A DNA stretch of 64,000 bases, taken from Agrostemma githago (lineage: Eukaryota > Streptophyta > Magnoliopsida > Caryophyllales > Caryophyllaceae). The notes beneath the pieces are model-generated. The model saw only the letters and a list, made by a program, of their open reading frames with translations. It made no database searches and was not told where the DNA came from. The stretch lies in assembly GCA_958450325.1 (NCBI GenBank), contig OY288251.1:16000976-16064975 (forward strand). The letters run 5' to 3'. The translations under genes and the position numbers were made by a program. Below are positions 40,260 to 52,076 of this stretch, in pieces; position 1 is the first letter of the stretch, and the number at the start of each line of letters is the position of its first letter.

Positions 40260-41943
40260 GTACAACAAGTTAGTTGTTTGGAATCCTAAACAATCGCATG
40301 CCATTTATGTAGCAAGTGACAGTTGAACAGAGACCACATCTGATGGTGTATAGAGCTGATTATAATACTAAAGACGACACCGAGGTATCAGGTATGTCAC
40401 GCATAATTGCATATATTTCGTTGATATTCGTATGTCACTTCTTAGATGTTAGCCTTTTACTGACCTTTCAAATAATGACTTGGTGATTTGATATTTTTTT
40501 TCTAGGTCAAGGAGGAATTTGTATATCCCGGATAACATAAACCGTTAACAAAATGGAAATCTAGAATATACTGATCCGAAAGAAGGTGATGGTGCTGGCA
40601 TGTAGATTTTTGCATATTTTGCTCAATTATGTGTTCTGTCTACATGATTTCGAAAGATTAGTTTTCCTAGGGTGTAAGCTAAATTGTGATTCATTTGTTG
40701 CTTTGTGAAGTTCTTTCGATATCCCATCAATTGTATTAAATCCTGGAGAAAGAATACATATGGGTGACTTACAAAAAAAACAAAGACCACACATCACACA
40801 GCAAAAAATGAGAATCAAGAACTTCTCATAGCCTCTAGAAGATAATGATTAGTTTTAGAATTTACATGGTCAAAAAGTCTAACACTGATGTGCTTAATTT
40901 CAGGGTTATGTTACGATAGTTGGATTAGTTCGACAATAAAATAATTTAGTTATGTACTGAGTATTATTTAAAAGAAAATAATTTAATTAGGAAGGACAAT
41001 TTAGTCGTTTATCCAATTAATGTCGATGGTCTGAAGAGTGGTTGGGGATTGGTTGTTGATTTGGCCGGTGACAGGGGTGTTGGATTTGTCTAATCCAAAG
41101 CGGGGAACATAAATTTCACTGACTACTGAGGAGTTTGATAAAAATTTAAAGCGACGACGAATGCCGAACAATGACCGATCCTACCCGAAAGGTCGAAACC
41201 AATATATTGACATCTAAATATATTAAACGAGTACATACAAATATGATAATTTAGGGTTCAATGAAAAATAATATGGAGTAATAAAAATAAAATAGAGTCG
41301 CTATCATATGAAAATATAAAAAATGGCGTGACGCCTTGACGACTATGCACATTCTAGAGCTCTACAAAATGTCAAACGTAAATACATGACCCTTTTTATC
41401 AACAATTATTTATTAACGTCTTCAGATACAATTTTCATGTATTGTTTTGTTGCATTTTATATTTGTATGTAGGCTGGAAAGTACACTCTCAATACTACTG
41501 AAAGCATCACTTACTCAAATATTGCATCTCAATTAATATGTTACATGCAGTAATAAGTTAATTATTGAATACAAGTAATTTATAAGTAAGAGTTCATTTC
41601 AATAAATATAATATAAAGACAGAATTTAATAATTTTATAATCCATTAACAACATTTGTTGTACCGTTGAAAATATTACTCATTATTAAATTTACAGATAC
41701 GAGAAATTGTAAAATTATTTGTTAATCTATAAACGAGTGTCTCCTCGGATGAAATGAGCTTAAATAGATACTATATATATGATCAAGGAATATAGTTTCG
41801 TATATCTCATAATGTTACATCGTTTGAACATGATATAACCATTTTTATTGTATAGTTAGAATATATATACTAGCTATAACTATTACGAGTAATTTTTCAT
41901 ATTCAATAATCTTTAAATATATATCACATCGGGCAAAAACTAG
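40260..41943 (+). other. Helitron interior, right part
   Basis: AT-rich non-coding DNA leading to the 3' terminus. No further SIZ1 exons recognised. Confidence 0.4.
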
Positions 41944-42004
41944 TGATATGAATAAACACCTCTCTGATTTCTCTCCTTCTTTATCTCTCTCTAGTTTCTC
42001 TTCA
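41944..42004 (+). repeat. LTR of relic G, right piece
   Basis: TGATATGAATAAACACCTC...GTTTCTCTTCA, the continuation of 36605-36702 beyond the Helitron. The polyadenylation-like AATAAA is kept. Confidence 0.7.
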
Positions 42005-45000
42005 ATAGAATAATATATTTGGGAGCTGAACTTAACGCGGTTGGTTTTCCACGTGATGAATTAAAACTGCCTATTTGGGAGATCACCATGTTCACATAAT
42101 ATTTACATTGTAAACTTTGATTACATGAACTACTTGTAAAATTCTCTGTGAGTCTGTGACTATAGGTCACATAATTAAAACCTTAAAGGTCAATCAGATA
42201 TGGACATTCATCTCCATTATCCAACTACGAGTAGTATTTAGATCTCCAATATTTCACATACTCAATCTTAGTGTATTGTCTTGCCTTAAATATAATTTTA
42301 ATGGTACACTAGAGAGTTTGATCAGCACGCCATTAAATTCTTTCAAGATAAACGTCGGGTTTATCGAAACGAGTGTAAGAAGAACCAGGATGGCCTCAAT
42401 TTGTCACATTTTCAATATTTTCGTGTCAATTTTACTACTTGACTGATTCTCATCCTGATAAACTTCTGTTTAATTAGCTACATTCAATCATATGTGCACA
42501 CTAATTTTATTTAGTCATATGACCATAGCAAATGATAGTGACATGACACAAATGGTGTCTAATACAATAGGCAAGACTCGTCAATATTCCTTTCCGGAAT
42601 ATGACTATACATATATATTAATCTTAGAGTAATTCAATTCCATGTGATAATAATAACTGTAAATTGATCATTAATCAACTGATCATTTATTTTACCATAT
42701 AAATGCATTATCACGTTACCTTCACAAGATATTGTGATCTTTACTATACCGTTTCCGGTAAAATATTTGAGTTTTTAAATAAACACATAATTAAAATATT
42801 CACCTCCTTGTACTTATTTAGTGTCGGTGACATAATTTTGATCACTTAATCAATATTTTATTCGATGTCATATTCGTGTCACGAAATAATGATCGTTAAT
42901 CGAATCTTTTATTCATGTCATATCCGTTACCAGGAAAAATGACTATTAATCAACAATGCGAGACTCACGATTTTAATATCGCATTAATTTGCTCAACCAT
43001 GACATGCAGATACGAGACATCACGCATAATTTCTTTAATCCATTTTCCAAATAATGTGTCTTTACGACTACATAATTTGTATGAAAATAAAATATACGAG
43101 TATTACATCATGAAAATATGACAATACCATTCGCTTCAGAAAATGGTTTATATTATTTTGATACGAATATCTTAAGAATATCTCATACTTTGCAAACATC
43201 CATGAATAAACATCAAGTTTATTCTTAATTTTGATACTCCAAATAATATTCACTACACGCAAAGTGAAAATTTGTAAAATACCTTGAACTTCAGTCACAG
43301 TTTCAATATTGGTCAACACTATAAATTTCTCGTCATAGGTTCAGTTTATATAATTATTACGAACTTCAGGTCATATTTTGCGTGTCAAAATTCCAATTCT
43401 TATATAATTTTTCTCTCTCATATCGCACTTCGCGTATATGTACTTCGCGTATATGAGGGTCACATGATTTTTCATGAGTTACATACTTTAATTGACCGAA
43501 TCAGGCTCAATTAAGGTCGCATTATCATTAGGCGGCTCAATTAAGGATACAATATTTGGCTTATTTTTCTGCCATGTTCTCGACTTCTGCTTCTGATAAA
43601 GTCTTTATCGAGTGCCACATTCACTTCATGGAATGGACTCATCCAATTGAAAGAGATTCGTCGTCTTTCGATATTAATTATATTATATTATACTGTTCAA
43701 CTTCGAATGAACATTAAATTAATTCAGAGGATTTCTCATGACCTCTCTTCATAATATCTTGTCTTCAGGACAATAATAAGTGGTATTAAATATAGTACAA
43801 TTTCATGTACTTTTTCTCCCACATAATTTTATTTCAATTTGAAATTGATATGAAAACTGATATGAAAATGGTACAATTTCATGTACTTTACTCACACGAA
43901 GTATAAATTTTATATATACTTATCTCAGTACAATTTCATGTACGTACTCATATGACTATATTTTCCACGATACGATGCCTTTGAGGCTACTTTATTTTCG
44001 TGATATCGTATTTTCTGGGACAACTGCATTAGCATATTTATCACCCAAAATAATTGTGTATACTTCATGTATACAATCTTTTATGGGACTTCAGTCCAAA
44101 ATATTTGTCACCATACAGGATAACATTATTTCAACCGCTCATAGTTATAAATTAAATATCTTTAGAACTTCGGGTCCAAAATTATATGAACATTCATCAT
44201 ATGGATATTAACATTGAAATTGATCCATAGATATATGTGTGTGTGTGTGTGTGCAGTCTACGTGACTGAATTAAATAAAACACCTTTTATAAAAAAAAGG
44301 TTGAAGGATAGAAAAACATCGTATCCTCATATGAATTCCTCATATATTGGATTATAACCTTCAAAATAGATACATTCATATACACGGTCTATAAGACCGA
44401 TTTATCATACATCTTCTATTAAAAGAAGAAAAATCATATCTTTAGCGTCTCTTGCCATTTTTTCCTCTTGATAATCTTATCAAGATCAAACTGTATTTAA
44501 ATGAGTATGTTATAAATCCAGCATAGCGAGATATTCATGATAATAAAATCTAAGTTGTTCCAAATTAGAGATAATTAAATTCTTAAAAATTCAAAATAAT
44601 TGGAAGAATTAGGGTTATTGCAAGAGATGCTGAAATGCATATCAAATTATGCATCCACTTCTCACATGTGCGTACTTGTAAAAATCATGGAATATGCAAA
44701 CTTAAGTAATTGACTCATGATTGAGTCCAACGGATGCATAAAAGTCAAACAAAGAAATTGCTGACGCAAGATAAAAATAACTGACGTGAATCATCAAATA
44801 ATCATAAAATTTGATGAAAGTTGATCAAATTGATGCAGGATAAAGAATTGATGAGGCATGTGCCATAAAAATTAAATAAATTAATATGAGTATGAAGGAT
44901 GCAAACTATCAACGATTATCATGAAAGTTGCGCAATCATACATGTGACATAAAAACCTACGAAGTATATAATCAGTAATCACTACTTATTAATAAAAGTA

Positions 45001-45142
45001 AAAATAATAAAATTAGGGTTAGGATGTTAATGAATCACCACACCAAAAGAAGTCGGCTATCATATGCAACAATTGATCAGCATGAACTAATTACGAAGTC
45101 GGTTATCATATGAAATTATGATACCTTACTCGTAAAAGTACA
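42005..45142. other. Unassigned AT-rich stretch inside E
   Basis: 3.1 kb without a recognisable gene or LTR. It may be leader of E and/or decayed copia DNA. It contains three copies of GTACAATTTCATGTAC (43795-43810, 43871-43886, 43928-43943) and a short (GT)n at about 44237-44252. Confidence 0.4.
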
Positions 45143-47090
45143 ATGAAAAAAAATAGGAAAAATGAAATTAGGTTAGAGACTCGTGCTGATAGTTTGTCTT
45201 TCATGAAAATTTGGGGTTGCGAAGCTTATGTTAGGAAATTGATTCCTGAAAAGCTAGGACCTAAATCTGACAAATGCACTTTTGTTGGTTATCTGAAGGA
45301 AGCTAGAGGCTATTACTTCTACAATCCTACTGAGAACAAAGTGTTTGTTGCTCGGAATGGAGTCTTCTTGGAAAAAGAGTTCATTTCCAAAAGGAGTAGT
45401 GGGAGTAAGGTTGTTCTTGAAGAAATTCGGGATATTCAGGCATCCACAATTCCTAATGAGGAAGTTGAGGATGAGGAGGGGAATGTGCAAGATGGTGCGA
45501 TCCCACCACTTGAAGAAGAACCTACGCCTGTTTCTAATGATTTTGTCCCTCGTAAGTCTGTAAGATCTAACCTTGGGCGAACTCCGTCTAGGTATCGTCA
45601 TGATTTATACTTGATAGAAAATGATGAACCTGAAACCTACAAAGAGGCAGTGATGGGACCAGACTCTGAAAAATGGCTTGAGGCCATGAAGTCCGAAATG
45701 GATTCCATGTACCATAACAAAGTATGGACTTTGATAGACGCACCCGAAGGTGTCAAAACCATCGAGTGCAAATGGGTCTTTAAGAAGAAGATTGACATGG
45801 AAGGACATGTAGATGTCTATAAAGCTCGCTTGGTGGCTAAAGGTTTCAAGCAAACTCATGGTATCGACTATGATGAAACTTACTCACCAGTAGCGATGCT
45901 TAAATCCATTAGGATTCTCTTAGCAATTGCAGCTTTTCATGATTATGAAATTTGGCAAATGGATGTGAAAACAGCTTTCCTTAACGGGAATCTGCAAGAG
46001 GATGTGTACATGACACAACCCAAGGGTTTCATATCAAAGGATGCTAAGAAAATATGCAAACTTCAGCGTTCCATTTATGGACTGAAGTAAGCATCTCGGA
46101 GTTGGAATCTTCGTTTTGATGAGGCAGTTAAAGCCTTTGGCTTCTGTAAAAACGAAGTTGAGCCTTGTGTGTATAAAAAAGTTAGTGGGAGTGCAATAGC
46201 AATTTTGGTTCTATATGTCGATGACATACTCCTAATTGGAAATAACGTTCCATTGTTGCAATCCGTAAAAGGTTGTCTTGGAAGTTGTTTTTCCATGAAA
46301 GACATGGGTGAAGCACCCTACATCTTAGGAATAAGAATCTGTAGAAATAGATCAAAGAGGTTTATTGGACTTAGTCAAGGAACTTATATTGATAAGATCC
46401 TTAAACGGTTCAATATGACGGATTCCAAAAGAGGGTTCTTACCAATGTCACATGGTGTCAATCTAAGCAAGAGTCAGTGTCCCTCGACACCTGATGAGCT
46501 AGAGCGCATGAGTAAGGTTCCTTATGCCTCGGCCATAGGGGCCATCATGTATGCCATGTTGTGCACTCGTCCTGATGTAGCTTGTGCTCTAAGCATGACG
46601 AGTAGATACCAGTCGAATCCGGGTGAAAGTTACTGGATAGCAGCCAAGAATATTCTAAAGTACTTGGAAGGACTAAAGACTTATTCTTGGTATATGGAGG
46701 AGAAGAGCAGCTCGTTGTAAGTGGTTACGCCGATGCTAGCTTCCAGACAGACAAGGATGATTCCAAATCACAGTCCGGTTTTGTCTTTTGTTTGAACGGT
46801 GGTGCTATAAGTTGGAAAAGTTCCAAACAGAGCACAGTAGCAGATTCTGCAACAGAAGCTGAGTATATTGCTGCTTCGGAAGCATCAAAAGAAGCTGTTT
46901 GGATTAGGCAGTTCATCGAGGAGCTGGGAGTCGTCCCTAGCATTTCAAGCCCCGTGGACCTTTATTGTGATAATAATGGTGCCATAGCGCAAGCTAAGGA
47001 ACCTAGGTCTCATCAGAAATCCAAACACATACTCAGAAGATTTCATCTAATCAGAGAGTTCATTGAGAGAGGTGATGTCAAGATATGCAG
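45143..47090 (+). pseudogene. Copia pol of F: integrase end, RT, RNase H
   Basis: Collinear with copia pol from the SFMKIWGCEAYVRKL block (after the integrase core) on. RT: WTLIDAPEGVKTIECKWVFK, the QMDVKTAFLNGNLQEDVYM block, and the YVDDI catalytic motif (LVLYVDDILLIG). TAA at 46088-46090 replaces the Q codon in YGLKQAS. A frameshift near 46,700 (after SWYMEEK/YGGEEQ) precedes RNase H: GYADASFQTD, DSATEAEYIAAS and LYCDNNGAIAQAKEP. The frame is cut at 47091 by H in the last strand (GDVKIC), so the final about 35 residues are missing. Confidence 0.92.
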
Positions 47091-49330
47091 TGTAACACCC
47101 CTGATTTTATAAATTAAATTAATTTAAAGTTATGTTCGTATTTTTATTTTGTTTACGGTTTAACTCGTACTTCTTAAAATTATTATAAAACGATTTTATC
47201 GTTTAATCGTTTCAAATTCCTAAAATTCTATTTGTCTCGGAAACTCTTTTTTTTATATTTAAAACATATTTTTATTTCTGTTTCGATTTATTTTATACAA
47301 TTTAATATAATCCTTATCGATAGTCTAATTCGACGATTTAAATTCTAAATTCTTTTATTTATTTATTTTTAAGCTCGAATTTTCTATTTTTCGGCTCGAA
47401 GCTCATTTATTTTAAGTCTCGTAAAAAATATTTATTTTCTTTCCTCGAGAAATCAACTTAATTCACTTAATCGAAAATTTATTATTTATCGGGATATACT
47501 ATTTGATCGTCCAATTATTTACTTTTATCAACTTCGTTTTCGTCTCGAATAATTTACTTACTCATTTTATTGACGGCCCGATTGTTTATTAATTTTACTA
47601 ACTCGTTTTAATTCAGTTAGTGGGTCAGTCGACTTATCGTTACGGAATTCGTTTAATCCGTATTTTTAAACCGATTCATTTAATTTGAGATGATTCACTC
47701 ACCACTTGCATTCATCCCCCTTTGCCTTACTTTTATTCCACCGTTTCCCCACCTATTAGTCTCCCTCAGCCTTGATTTCTTACTTAACGTTCTTTCCCCT
47801 TTGCTTCCTCTACTCTCCACCGCTTCATATTTTTATTTTTATTCTTTTCCACATTCTGTGTCGCCTCTTCTTTGTCAACCTATTTCCACCGTTTCCCTTT
47901 TTAACCCATCAGTCACTCTCCTTCACCTGTCTTCCCTTCTTCAATTATCATTTCCTATCGATTCATTTTCTTTTCTTCGTGTTCTTGGTCTGCTGTTTTT
48001 CCACTGCTCTGCTGTTGTTCGTTGTCGCACTCGCTATCGATCCCCTGTTTCCATCCTCTGTACGTACTGCTGTTGCCGTTGTTATGCTTCGATGCTGCCG
48101 CTGCTGCCCGTATGTCTTCTTCTTCGTCCTTCTCTTCTTCTTCTTCCTCGTTTCGTCTGTTGATGGTCCGTTCTACCAGTTTTGTTTGCTGCTGGTATTG
48201 ACGTTAATTGTGCTGCTATTTTTGTAGTTGTTGTTCTGCGGTCTGTTGTTGTTACTGGTTCACGCTGTTGTCCTGCTGTGCGCTGTTGTTTAATCTTTTC
48301 CGTTCTTCTTCTCTTCCCTTCTTCTTCAACTGTTGCTATTGTTGATATTGTCGCTGCTGCTATCATCGCTGTTGTGCACCTGCTATTGATCTTTTCTTCT
48401 TCTTCTTTTTCCTCTTCTTCCGTTTAGCTGATTTTAGATACTGAAATTGTTGATGCTTTTTCTGTCAATGTTGTTGCTACTGCTGCCATTGTTGCCTTGT
48501 TGCGAACACTGTCCGGGTTCTATTAACTTTCATCCTCATTTAGTCTTGTTGTTTATGCACACAAAACCCGATCCATTCCTGAAATTTCAGTCTCCCCTGT
48601 TCTGCTGTGGTTCAGCGTGTGCTATTAGTGTTTTGTTAATCGATCTTCTTCCTATTCTCATTTCTCCTCTTCCTCATCTTCGTACACTGCGTGAGTTTCT
48701 GTTGCGTTGTTGTTATTGCTGTTTTGCTTTGCTGAATCCTTAATGAGTTTGTCGACCATTACCCTTTCTCGTTATTGTGATAGTTTCTAATCTTATGCTG
48801 TTCGATTTTATTTATGGTGTCTTCGGTTTCTTTTGCTGCTGTTTCTATCTCTGCCGTGGTTCTCGTTTTTTTTTAGGACGTGTTTCCTTCTTTTCCTCGT
48901 GCTCTTCTTTCCTTTCTCCGTATTCTCTTTATCCCAATCTCGTTCTTTTTCGTTTCGTGAAGGCCTCGGAGTTTTATTGATTCGGCTTTCAAATTCTAAG
49001 GTTCAAGCTTGGTCTAATCAAGAAAGGACATGTACGAGATTGATTCCGATATCGGCAAGGTAACTTTAGGACGTTACTCGATTTTATATCGTATGTTTGA
49101 GTAGTAGTACGTAGTAAATATTTTAACTTCGGTTTTCTATTTTTAGCTATTTATTATTGCTAATATTATTAATTTTAAATCATATGCTTTATAAATATTT
49201 TTACAACTTTCGATATCGTTTTATAAGTCGTTAGTAATTTCATATTTTTACTATATGAAATGATCCTATCACTTTGTAATTTTTACTATTGCTTTTATTT
49301 AATAAAGTGCAATTTTTATTCAATTCTTGT
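47091..49330 (+). repeat. Element H: Tekay/Del-like LTR inside F (right end uncertain)
   Basis: Starts TGTAACACCCCTGATTTTAT exactly where F's RNase H frame breaks. TGTAACACCC is the usual start of this LTR type, and GGTAACTTTAGGACGTTACTCG (about 49058) resembles the segment GAAGGTAACGTCGATGTTACTCGG in S and I (reverse strand about 17990). 47690-48970 is C/T-rich with many CTG/TTG triplets and gives long but compositional ORFs. No internal domain, so a solo or truncated LTR. I could not place the right end or a duplication. Confidence 0.6.
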
Positions 49331-50028
49331 ATGGATTGTTTGTCCCTAAATAATATACAATGATGAAATAGACCACTAAGTACGTGACTTAGTCTTGGAA
49401 CTCTATTTGGATGATGTAATTATTTTGTCTCTAGTCAGGGTATTATGTTGGGACATTTGAATACCCTTTAATGACTGGTGTGTGAGTTGGTTGATGACTA
49501 AGTTCCTTGAGTCATAGGTATCGAGATACTAAACCAGGCACACGGGTGTATGTTAAGAACATGCATTAGACAGACCCGCCGAAAAGGATTTTACTAAGAT
49601 TTCGCTTAGTGTCAGTAAAGTTCTTTGCAAGTTATGAACTTGTACGATCTTTAGACCTGAGTCTTTGACTATTCTATACATGTGATGTGTATGCTTTGAT
49701 ACTATTCCTCGTCAACTGTGAAAGGGGGCTATGGATGGTTATTGGGCATGCATGGATCATGTGATAGGATGTGGTTAGACAAGAGGAGATTTGATCTTCC
49801 TTTATTGAAAGGAATTTATTGTTTCGGCCACTCGAAGAGTGTGACTTGTGCAAATGCGTGGCCACGCTCAGATAGGATGATTGTCATCTATCTGCTCTTT
49901 TAAAAAGTCAACTCAGAGATTCGAGTAAAAGATTGAGACATGCGAGGATGACACTTTTTCTTACCTCATTCTCAATTGGAGACAATAGTAGCAAAGAGAC
50001 TTAACGCCGTTCTTGAGAGGACATGTAC
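49331..50028 (+). other. 3' UTR of element F
   Basis: Non-coding; the style (TTTAGACCTGAGTC..., ending GTACAAGTGGGAGAC) is that of the long 3' UTR found in this copia type. Left limit uncertain because of H. Confidence 0.5.
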
Positions 50029-50039
50029 AAGTGGGAGAC
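50029..50039 (+). promoter_or_regulatory. Polypurine tract of element F
   Basis: AAGTGGGAGAC immediately before the LTR TGAAGGAG. Confidence 0.75.
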
Positions 50040-50725
50040 TGAAGGAGTTATGTCCACTGTCCTATACGAATTAACCCGCTTAAGTCTATGTATCCGATAT
50101 GCCTTGCTAGAGGTCGATCTCGGATTGACATGTAAATGAGTTACGTGTCTAGTAGTCTTAAGTGGGCCCATTGGGTCACACACAATGCGTACGGGATATT
50201 ATTAATATATCGGTATATTAAGATATCGGGTCAGTAGTAATACGACTCAGCTGTGTTGTCGGGTTATGGTAATTTGAGTTATAGTAATAATCTAGTTATG
50301 GTAATTAGAGTTATTGTGATAATCTAATTATACCAATTTGAGTTATGGAATAACTTCAAGGTTAAGTAGGTAACCTAGCTCTCCTATATAAGGAGGTTCA
50401 TATGATGAGCCATATCATACAATTCAGAGTATTCATTCATATATTATTATTAGAGAGAGAATTTTGTGAGACCATCTCACAAAACCCTTATACTAGCATA
50501 TACACCGCAGTTCCGTACCTGTGTGGATACCAATGGAGCCATCACATCTGGGTTGCTTTATTCTGTCCGTGGGGAATTATATATACTTCTGGGTTATTAT
50601 ATTTCTTATTATTCTTATTAATACGCTCTTCCGCTGCTAATAAGATATAATCATTATCCCTCTACTTTTGTCTTTTCAGTTAACACTTATAACAGGTCCT
50701 TGGCTTAAAGGGTTGTAACCCTACA
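50040..50725 (+). repeat. 3' LTR of element F
   Basis: TGAAGGAGTTATGTCCACTG to ...GTAACCCTACA, 686 bp; the end is chosen at CA just before E's gag. TATA box CTATATAAGG at about 50384. It contains the repeat 50263-50348. Confidence 0.7.
50263..50348 (+). repeat. 32-bp tandem repeat, about 2.7 units, in LTR of F
   Basis: Units at 50263, 50295 and 50327 (partial), like GTTATGGTAATTTGAGTTAT then an AATAATCTA end. It lies 35-120 bp upstream of the TATA box. Confidence 0.85.
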
Positions 50726-50731
50726 GTTATC

Positions 50732-51769
50732 ATGTCAAATTTGGTGAAACTTGAATTTAATGCCCTTGATTTCTCTGGCAAGAACTATATAGAATGGGCA
50801 TTAGATGCGGAAATGCACCTCAATGCTAATGGTCTTGGTGACGCTATCAAAGTGGGGAATAATTCATCTCCCCAGAACAAGGCAAAAGCTATAATTTTTA
50901 TTCGTCACCATCTATGTGAAGGGCTGAAAATTGAATACTTGACTGTGAAAGACCCGTTGGTCCTATGGGCAAATCTGAAAGAAAGATATGACCACTTGAA
51001 ATTGGTAATTTTACCTAGAACTCGACATCAGTAGATCCACCTGAGATTACAGGATTTTAAATCCGTTAGTGATTATAATTCAGCCATGTTCAGAATTACC
51101 TGACAATTAAATTTGTGTGGCGAAAAAATATCTGATGCAGATATGTTGGAAAAAATATATCAGACCTTTCATGGGTCACAATTGGTTTTATCGCAGCAAT
51201 ACCGTCAGAGAGGCTTTAAAAAATACTCTGAGTTGATTTCTTGCTTGCTTGTGGCTGAACAGAATAATGAAATTCTGTTGAAAAATCACCAATCCCGTCC
51301 AACTGGATCTGATCCATTCCCAGAAGTGAATGCGACGAAATATGATAATAATTATAGTAATAGAAGTCACGGTAGAGGTCGTGGACGTGGACGAGGGAGA
51401 AATAACTATCGAGGTGCTAGAGATGGAAAATTTAAAAACTCATTTTCTCACCATAAACGAGAAGAAAATGATGGTCCACGCGAAAAGAATATCCCGGTCG
51501 GTAGTTCATGCCACCGTTGTGGTGATAATTGTCACTGGGCCCGTACATGTCGTACACCCGGACATCTTGTGAATCTTTATCATCAGTCCCTTAAAAATAA
51601 AGGGAAGAAAATTGAAGCAAATTTTGTTGTTGAGAAAGATGTTGAGACAAATTTTGCTGATGGAGATGATTATAATATTGGTGATTTGGATGTCTCGGAT
51701 TTCTTTTCAAACCCCGATGGAAGAATTGATCACCTGATTGGTGACGGAAGTTTCGAGCCACAAGATTAA
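50732..51769 (+). pseudogene. Copia gag of element E
   Basis: ATG 50732 (MSNLVKLEFNALDFSGKNYI) is collinear with D's gag. One frame throughout with two in-frame stops: TAG 51032-51034 and TGA near 51100. Blocks: LWANLKERYDHLK, LRLQDFKSVSDYN and CGEKISDADMLEKIYQTF. A basic RG-rich segment (RGRGRGRGRNNYRG) precedes an intact zinc knuckle CHRCGDNCHWARTC. An acidic tail ends at TAA. RNA packaging protein; the RG-rich box plus knuckle would bind RNA. Confidence 0.93.
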
Positions 51770-52076
51770 TTATTAGTAATATTATTATACTATTATTATT
51801 ATTATTAAGCACTTTATATCGGACTTTGTCATCGTATTTTTTTTTAGTTTAAATAATTATTTGTCAAGGGACATTATTATTATTAAGTTTTATTATTTTA
51901 TTTGCATTAATTATTAATGAAAAGCTATTAAATATTTTGTAGTCACATTAAATTATCATTTTATATTAATATTACGTTTGTTTCATGAATGAATATTAAA
52001 ATTTTGCATTAGAATAAATCACTCACCACTAAACAATTTTATTTACAATTCATCTTATGTTATTTTAATTTTTTTT
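51770..52076 (+). other. AT-rich spacer between gag and pol of E
   Basis: Contains (TTA)n-like runs (51776-51805) and many T-runs; no coding signal. A gap of 300 bp here is not normal for copia, where gag and pol are one frame, so it may be an insertion or a decayed stretch. Confidence 0.5.

Larger units (their letters stand above)
36703..41943 (+). mobile_element. Helitron (non-autonomous) inserted in the G LTR
   Basis: 5' end TCCCTTATTATATAAAGCAG after an A; 3' end GGGCAAAAACTAG followed by T, i.e. TC...CTAG inserted between A and T with no duplication. Joining 36702 to 41944 rebuilds a continuous LTR like E's, which supports both edges. A small hairpin GCAGGA/TCCTGC lies 15 bp inside the 5' end. 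No intact Rep-helicase is seen. It contains a possible RPA-like fragment, a SIZ1-like exon fragment, a Stowaway-like MITE and an ORF at 38093-38395 that I do not recognise. The GC-rich 3' hairpin normally found is not obvious, perhaps decayed. Confidence 0.8.
45143..50725 (+). mobile_element. Element F: Ty1/copia element, 5'-truncated
   Basis: Begins within the integrase C-terminal region at about 45,150; no 5' LTR, gag or protease is present. RT and RNase H run to 47090, where an LTR (H) interrupts. The 3' UTR (about 49.33-50.03 kb), PPT and 3' LTR (50040-50725) follow. It ends seven bases before the gag ATG of E. A different copia family from T and E. Confidence 0.75.

Noticed and set aside
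40627..40818. Cysteine-containing minus-strand ORF near the SIZ1 fragment as another exon
   Set aside because: No recognisable match to SIZ1 or any family.
41900..41943. GC-rich 3' hairpin of the Helitron
   Set aside because: I could not find a convincing stem near the CTAG end; the call rests on the termini and the rebuilt LTR instead.
47690..48427. Overlapping ORFs (up to 157 codons) read as a secreted leucine/serine-rich protein
   Set aside because: They lie in a C/T-rich simple-sequence stretch of LTR H, are open in two frames at once and have no domain.
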